40,674 bases of DNA, taken from positions 1 through 40,674 of the forward strand of contig JAISEL010000105.1 of assembly GCA_031264185.1 (NCBI GenBank), given 5' to 3'. The DNA is from Deltaproteobacteria bacterium. GTDB lineage: Bacteria > Desulfobacterota > Desulfarculia > Adiutricales > Adiutricaceae. Within the stretch, counting starts at the first letter, position 1. Every line of letters starts with the position of its first letter. The notes beneath the pieces are model-generated. The model did not search any database. It saw only the letters and a list, made by a program, of their open reading frames with translations, and had not been told where the DNA came from. Below, one piece after another: positions 36,044 through 40,674 of this stretch. The translations under genes were made by a program, and so were the position numbers.

Positions 36044-37945
36044 CTAATCTCTGTAACTGTAATCTATTAACCGATCTAAAGTGACAAGTCCGGCCAGCCA
36101 TATCTGGATGAAACTACGGTCGTCATCGTCACGGTCACGGCGACTGCTGGCCGGAAGAGGGAAAGCAGTCACCGGCCCCTGTCTCCGAGTTCTACTGCGG
36201 TCCGGACCATAGTCATTGCCCTCATCGTAGCCTTCATCGTACCCCTCATCATAGCCAGCATCGTAGCCCTCGTCATAGCCGCCGGAGTTGCCGCCCAGTC
36301 CCAAACCGGTCCCAAACCCGGCAAATAAACCGGCTAAAAAGCCTGATCCGAAGTCTTCGTTTCCTGAATCACCATTGTCATAATAGCCGTCGTCGGAGCC
36401 ATAGTCATCGTAATATCCGCCAGAATCGTAACTGCCTGAGTCATAGCCACCTGAATCATAGCTGCCCGAGTTATAACCGCCCGAGTCATAGTACGGTTCG
36501 TAGCTCTCGCCTTCTTGGTTTAAAGTCCGACGTTCAGCGCTAAGTTCGCGTGCCCGCTGACGGTCAGCCGCCCGCTGGGCTCTAATCTCGGCCCGACGCT
36601 GTTCCCGTTGTTCATCACGTCTCTCTTCCCATTGTTCCCGGCGATCCTGACGACTATCCCTAATATCTTCCCTGCGATCTCCTGACCGGCGATTTCCTGG
36701 ACCACGATCTTGATTGGAACCAAAATCTGGACGCCGATCTCCCGGCCGACGATCCCTTCCAGGCCCAATATCTGCCTGGCGGTTCTGAGGTCCACGATTA
36801 CTGCCCGGACGCCTGTCAAAACGACCGTCCCTGGGATTGTTCCCGCCACCCGAACTTGGATCTTCATTGTTAAGTCTGGCCCGTTCGTAAGGCGACAGAG
36901 GATTATTTGATCCAGGACGGTTTGGTCCGGGCCGGTCACCGGGACGGTCACCGGGACGGTTTGGTCCGGGCCTGTCACCGGGACGGTTTGGTCCGGGCCT
37001 GTCAACTTGCTGTAAGGGCGACCTCGACTGGTCACCAGGACGATTATTAGGCCCAGGGCGGTCACCAGGTCGGTTAGCTCCAGGGCGATCATCTGGACGG
37101 TTGGGTCCGGGCCGGTCACCGGGACGGTTAGGTCCGGGCCGGTCAACTTGCTGTAAGGGCGACCTCGACTGGTCACCAGGTCGGTTAGCTCCAGGGCGAT
37201 CATCTGGACGGTTAGGCCCTGGGCGTTCCGGCCTTGGTCTGGTGTTGCCGTCTGGACGTTCCGGTCTGGGACGAGCACTTTGCCCAGGCTCAACAACCGG
37301 CTGTCTGGTAGGACTGGGGCGTTCCGACCTCGGTCTGGTGTTGCCGTCGGGGCGAACCGGTCTGGACCGAGCATTTTGCTCGGGCCGCTGAACCTGCTGC
37401 CCTTGCTTACGCTGCTGTTGCTGCTGGCGTTGCTGTTGTTCCTGCTGACGCCGCTGCCGTTCCTGTTGCTGTTGCTGCTGCTGGCGTTGCTGCCGTTCCT
37501 GTTGCTGTTGCTGCTGCTGGCGTTGCTGCCGCTGGCGTTGCTGCTGCTGTTGCTGCTGCTGGCGTTGCTGCCGTTCCTGTTGCTGTTGCTGTTGCTGGCG
37601 TTGCTGCTGTTGCTGCTGTTGGCGTTGTTGCTGCTGTTGGCGTTGTTGCTGCTGTTGCTGCTGTTGGCGTTGCTGCTGCTGTTGCTGCTGCTGTTGTTCC
37701 TGCTGACGCCTCTGCCGCTCTTGTTGCTGCTGTTGCTGCTGTTGCTGGCTTTGCTGTTGATCCTGGTTTTGCTGGCGATTCTGCCGGGATGGTCTTTCCC
37801 TCTGGGCTACCTGAGCAATAACCGGTAATTCTTTGGAAGAAAAAAAGTTCTGGTCTTTATTATCGGCTAAAGCCTGGCCGGTAAAAACCAAGGCCATAAT
37901 TACAGAAAAAATCAACCACCTTGAAGTTGACTTGACGTTAAGCAT
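36044..37945 (-). CDS. Exported polyGln / Arg-Pro-Gly repeat protein with C-terminal IWLAGL motif (array copy 4)
   Basis: 633 residues from MLNVKSTSRWLIFS; start chosen because GAGGTG lies six bases ahead. After the signal peptide (cleavage near GQALA) comes LPVIAQVAQRERPSRQNRQQ and a roughly 130-residue tract almost entirely Gln and Arg (about 55-190). Residues about 195-350 are decapeptide-like DRPGPNRPG repeats. Arg/Asp-rich sequence follows, then YDSGG repeats, a Gly-rich hydrophobic patch GFLAGLFAGFGTGLGLGG, YDEGYDEG repeats, and the end SFIQIWLAGLVTLDRLIDYS. The last motif matches copy 3. The whole mature chain should be disordered except the ends. Function unknown; matrix, adhesion or phase-separating roles are speculation. 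Confidence 0.82.
   Translation of the reverse strand: MLNVKSTSRWLIFSVIMALVFTGQALADNKDQNFFSSKELPVIAQVAQRERPSRQNRQQNQDQQQSQQQQQQQQQERQRRQQEQQQQQQQQQRQQQQQQQQRQQQQQRQQQQQQQRQQQQQQQERQQRQQQQQQQQRQRQQRQQQQQQQERQQRQQQQQQQERQRRQQEQQQRQQQQQRKQGQQVQRPEQNARSRPVRPDGNTRPRSERPSPTRQPVVEPGQSARPRPERPDGNTRPRPERPGPNRPDDRPGANRPGDQSRSPLQQVDRPGPNRPGDRPGPNRPDDRPGANRPGDRPGPNNRPGDQSRSPLQQVDRPGPNRPGDRPGPNRPGDRPGDRPGPNRPGSNNPLSPYERARLNNEDPSSGGGNNPRDGRFDRRPGSNRGPQNRQADIGPGRDRRPGDRRPDFGSNQDRGPGNRRSGDRREDIRDSRQDRREQWEERRDEQREQRRAEIRAQRAADRQRARELSAERRTLNQEGESYEPYYDSGGYNSGSYDSGGYDSGSYDSGGYYDDYGSDDGYYDNGDSGNEDFGSGFLAGLFAGFGTGLGLGGNSGGYDEGYDAGYDEGYDEGYDEGNDYGPDRSRTRRQGPVTAFPLPASSRRDRDDDDRSFIQIWLAGLVTLDRLIDYSYRD
36905..37260 (-). 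repeat. In-frame repeats encoding DRPGPNRPG units
   Basis: DNA units around GGTCCGGGCCGGTCACCGGG repeat many times, with a longer unit including the GACCTCGACTGGTCACCAGG stretch occurring twice. They encode DRPGPNRPG and QSRSPLQQVDRPGPNRPGD. Near-identity of the longer units points to recent internal duplication. Confidence 0.8.
37390..37780 (-). repeat. CAG/CAA-rich tract encoding polyGln with Arg
   Basis: About 390 bp made almost only of CAG, CAA and CGC/CGG/CGT codons on the minus strand, with occasional GAA. On the plus strand it reads as a Leu-rich frame (37280-37828), which is a shadow. Mixed CAG/CAA use suggests selection for Gln as well as slippage. Confidence 0.9.
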
Positions 37946-38533
37946 AAAACACACCTCAAATTACCAGAGGATCCCCATCCCAACATACTTGAGACTTTCG
38001 CCAACAATTAGGGCGCCTATATAAATAAGATACCATATTGAAGCAGAATATCAACTTAATCTAACAAAGGTATAACAATAAAATATCCAATAACAAAAAT
38101 AAAAATATAAATACTATTATTATATCAATTTTATACTACAACACTAACATAAGAAAAAAATTATTTCATATAGATAAAAAAATAAAACATATAAAATTAT
38201 TATTAAATAAAAAAACTAACATTGATGATGTCTGAAAAAATAACCTTATTGATTCAAATAACAAAAAAATGGCGGTAAGTCAAGAATATTTCGTGAGTGT
38301 ATTTTAGGTCCGAAACTGCCAATAACCATGCACAAAAAATTTTTCAGGCCAATCTTTAAGGCGAACAATTTCAGGGTTGACCGCCAACAGGCATCTTTAG
38401 TAAGGCTCGAAACCAAAGTAAATAAGTAAATATTATCTGTTTTAAAAAACTAAATTACAGTACTGTTATAAATGATAATCAGACCTGATCAGGCCGGATT
38501 TTTTAGTTGGCCTTAAGGCAATAGGAGAATTAT
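37946..38533. other. Very AT-rich spacer
   Basis: About 590 bp without a gene. The section 38040-38230 is extremely AT-rich with many A or T runs, fitting a promoter region for array copy 4 or silenced DNA. ATAGGAGAATTAT at the right end supplies the ribosome binding site for the next, broken, gene. Confidence 0.5.
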
Positions 38534-40339
38534 ATGGAGCCGGAACTGCCCGCTGGGATGCAAGATTTTGAAAAACTGGTAGCCAAAAAAGGCTTATATG
38601 TTGACAAGACTAAATATTTTCCCCTGTTACCAAAGAGAGGAGACGTTATTTTTTGTGCCCGGCCCCGGCGTTTCGGCAAATCTCTGACTGTCACCGCCTT
38701 GGATGCCTTCCATTCCGGGAAGAAAGAGCTTTTTTCATGGCTTGGCCGCCGAAAAATTTATGAACTCCCCTGAATTCGCCCCAAAGCCGGTCATTCGTCC
38801 GGACATGAGCCGGTTTCTGGACTGCGGCAGCAAGGAAATTCTGGAAAAAAATAATTGCCTGTCTGTAAGATATTGCTGAAAAATTTAAGGTTACTGTAAG
38901 CGGGATTGATTCCGCCGATGCCTTTTCCCGGCTGCTTGCAGCTGCCGGTAAGGCAGCCTCCCCAAAAATCGTCCTGCTGACTGACGAATACGGCACCCCC
39001 GTCATAAGTTTAATCCAGAGAGATGAACTGACTTATGATCAGCGGCTGGTTAACCAAACCCGTAACATCATGCGAGCATTCTATTCCATGGTCAAAGCCA
39101 GTGATGGATGCCTTGATTTCGTCTTCATCTCCGGTGTTACTAAATTTTCTGCAATGAGTGTCTTTTCCACCCTCAATAACCTCGCGGATATCTCGACTGA
39201 ACCGGAATTCGCGGCCTTCATGGGCCTGACTCAGACGGAACTGGAGCATGACTTCGCTCCGCACATTACGGCCGCAGCCGAACAGCTCAGGTCAGACGAA
39301 AAACGAAAAAGAGCTTTTAGAGCAGATCCGAAGCTGCTATGACGGTTTTTCCTCTGACGGAGAGACCAGAGTCTATAATCACTTTTCCACTCTGCTTTTC
39401 TTCGGATCCAGGGAGTTTAATAATTACTGGATGGAATCCGGTTCCAACGGTCTCATCCGAAAATTTTTAAATGACCGGAAACTCACGGCGGAAGAATTTT
39501 CCGGACTTAAGACCACTATAAATTTCGCCCGGTCTCCCGGAGAAACAGGGGCCGCGCCTCCCAAAGGCTTTCTTTATCAGGCAGGTTACCTGACCTTGCG
39601 TAAAGACAGCCGGGGAACCTGCACCCTTGATTATCCGAACTTTGAAGTCCGTTCAGCTCTGTCGGCTCTGTTCATGGACAATTTATGCTCCTCCGAGGAT
39701 ATCGGAGATGAGGTCCGGTCTGAACTGGACGGATATCCGGCCGCAGGCGATGCCCCTAATCTGACGGCCGTTTTGGGCGCCTGTACGCAGGCCTGTCCTA
39801 TCCGGATCATGCGGGATGCCTTTTCCGTGAGGCTGGCCAGAAGAATTTTGGGCGGACTTTCAAAGATGCTGAAAAAAAAGCCCAGAGACCTGCATGATCC
39901 GCTCCCGGATTGTAGTTTTCTGATTTCCATGCGTCAGAAGCATGGCAAGTATTTCTGTCGGAGCGCTTTGCAGTCCTGTCTGCGTGGAGCCGGGGCCCAT
40001 GTCCGGCCCGAAGCCCGTAAAAACAGAGGCCGTTCCGATTTGGAGGTCCGGTATAAAGGCCAGGTTTACATAATGGAGATAAAATCAGCCGCCGGCCGTC
40101 AGGCCGCCCATAACGGGATGACCCGGATCCGGGAGCTTGACTGAGGAGGAGCCTCCAGAAATCCCGTCCTCATTTCCATGGCTGCGGATACGGCGGTCAG
40201 GAACCTCGGGGCCTGCATCTTTGTGAAAAACGGAAAAACCACGGTTCTGGACCATCAGGAATTATACAGGCTCGCTCACCGGCCGGATACAGAATCAGAT
40301 CAAATTCCAGCCTCCCAGGATAAACCTGATATGGCTTAA
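38534..40339 (+). pseudogene. AAA-ATPase-like / PD-(D/E)XK nuclease (DUF1703-type) gene, frameshifted
   Basis: The start is intact (AGGAG, ATG 38534): ELPAGMQDFEKLVAKKGLYV, then FCARPRRFGKSLTVTAL, which is the P-loop of the AAA-ATPase-like family PF09820. Frame is lost near 38740; GLAAEKFMNSPEFAPKPVIR continues in another frame to a stop near 38878; IVLLTDEYGTPVISLI (Walker B region) to 39342 is in a third; SCYDGFSSDGETRVYNHFST to a TGA at 40142-40144 is in a fourth segment; after this TGA the same frame runs to TAA 40337-40339 (NPVLISMAADTAVRNLGACI). The nuclease motif is seen as RSDLEVRYKGQVYIMEIKSA (D...E-x-K). So at least three frameshifts and one nonsense codon: not functional as one protein. 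Intact relatives are widespread, often in many copies, in gut bacteria. Confidence 0.82.
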
Positions 40340-40447
40340 ATAGACAATAATAGTCTTCATGAGCTGAAACGTCTCACTTGTCACTAAAACAAGTCCGACA
40401 CTCCGTGAAGGCTAACCTCTTCCACAATAAAAGCCGGTGTTGTAAGG
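40340..40447. other. Short spacer
   Basis: No gene or clear hairpin between the nuclease pseudogene and the MITE arm. Confidence 0.4.
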
Positions 40448-40449
40448 TA

Positions 40450-40510
40450 TTACCTCGGCGGATTATTATGATAATCTATTTCTTTATTGATTTTACCTTA
40501 TGGTGATTTG
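40450..40510. mobile_element. MITE arm, copy 3 (one end only)
   Basis: Starts TTACCTCGGCGGATTATT next to a TA (40448-40449). The 63 bp 40448-40510 match the inverted complement of 1349-1411 without mismatch. The opposite terminal repeat is absent: after 40510 the sequence becomes coding DNA of the gene leaving the window. It is therefore a truncated element or a MITE rearranged with the neighbouring gene. Confidence 0.7.
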
Positions 40511-40674
40511 GGTGTTCTGAAAACCTGATATATAAAATTGCAAACTACTCACATCCACGTAACCTGTACCCTGCACTCCGTTTATTAAATGTTGAGCGCC
40601 GGAAGGATAACCGGTATAAGGGCTTGTAAAATATTCTATGTCAAAGCCGGCGAAGTCTATCAGGCCATTGCCGA
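40493..40674 (-). CDS. 3' end of an unidentified protein gene, stop codon inside the MITE arm
   Basis: Only the last 59 codons are in the window; the gene enters from the right edge. The peptide has GNGLIDFAGFDIEYFTSPYT, then GAQHLINGVQGTGYVD and ends GFQNTQITIR. Its composition (Gly/Tyr/Phe/Thr, no charged runs) resembles beta-rich or extracellular proteins, and codon choice fits a real gene. The last few codons and the TAA (40493-40495) belong to the 63-bp MITE sequence, so the original C terminus was probably replaced. Family not recognised. Confidence 0.55.
   Translation of the reverse strand, partial: GNGLIDFAGFDIEYFTSPYTGYPSGAQHLINGVQGTGYVDVSSLQFYISGFQNTQITIR

Noticed and set aside
37280-37828. 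182-codon plus-strand frame, almost pure Leu
   Set aside because: It is the reverse complement of the polyGln-coding tract (CAG read as CTG). No ribosome binding site, and the minus-strand gene has signal peptide and conserved ends.

Overview
The window looks like a chromosome segment of a host-associated, flagellated Gram-negative bacterium of the Desulfobacterota (former Deltaproteobacteria). The reasons are the gene order rimP-nusA-ylxR-infB-ylxP-rbfA-nrnA-truB-rpsO-pnp, an RpoH-type sigma factor beside LolB-like and TPR lipoprotein genes, and a flagellin that resembles Desulfovibrio-type flagellins as I remember them. Many broken genes and insertion-sequence relics suggest relaxed selection or ongoing genome decay. 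The lineage is inferred from gene content only.

Layout. (1) 1-4600 is an AT-rich accessory region. It holds a long GA microsatellite, two MITE-like elements flanked by TA, decayed coding sequence, and a three-gene group headed by a DUF3990-like (ADP-ribosyltransferase-fold) protein whose normal start is lost. (2) 4628-15923, minus strand, holds tRNA-Thr(UGU) and the transcription/translation/RNA-decay operon rimP to pnp. IS200/IS605-type right-end relics sit in the 5' leaders of both rimP and pnp; the relic at rimP contains the likely rimP start codon. (3) 15924-21569 is mostly non-coding and carries two genes and one dead copy of a family of exported, Arg/Asn/Asp/Gly-rich, probably disordered proteins. 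(4) 21570-29115, minus strand, is an envelope cluster: RpoH-like sigma factor, TPR lipoprotein, LolB-like lipoprotein, a Pro-rich acidic protein, a membrane-anchored TPR protein and a double-SPOR membrane protein. (5) 29755-32400, plus strand, is a sigma-28 promoter, a large cysteine-containing flagellin, and a small protein that looks like a flagellin reduced to its D0/D1 helices. (6) 32731-37945, minus strand, is a tandem array of four more members of the exported low-complexity family, two intact and two broken, with an IS630 transposase relic between units. (7) 38534-40674 holds a decayed AAA-ATPase/PD-(D/E)XK (DUF1703-type) gene, a third MITE arm, and the 3' end of a gene leaving the window.

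The most distinctive content is the exported family: seven copies in about 20 kb. They share a GAGGTG or GAGGCG ribosome binding site, a signal peptide, a VAQ-type motif ahead of the low-complexity region and, in the 33-38 kb array, a C-terminal IWLAGL-x-TLDR motif, on rapidly changing repeats that include a roughly 130-residue Gln-rich tract. Together with the co-transcribed mini-flagellin, these are the best candidates for undescribed biology. All functional statements for them are inference from sequence; no database search was run.
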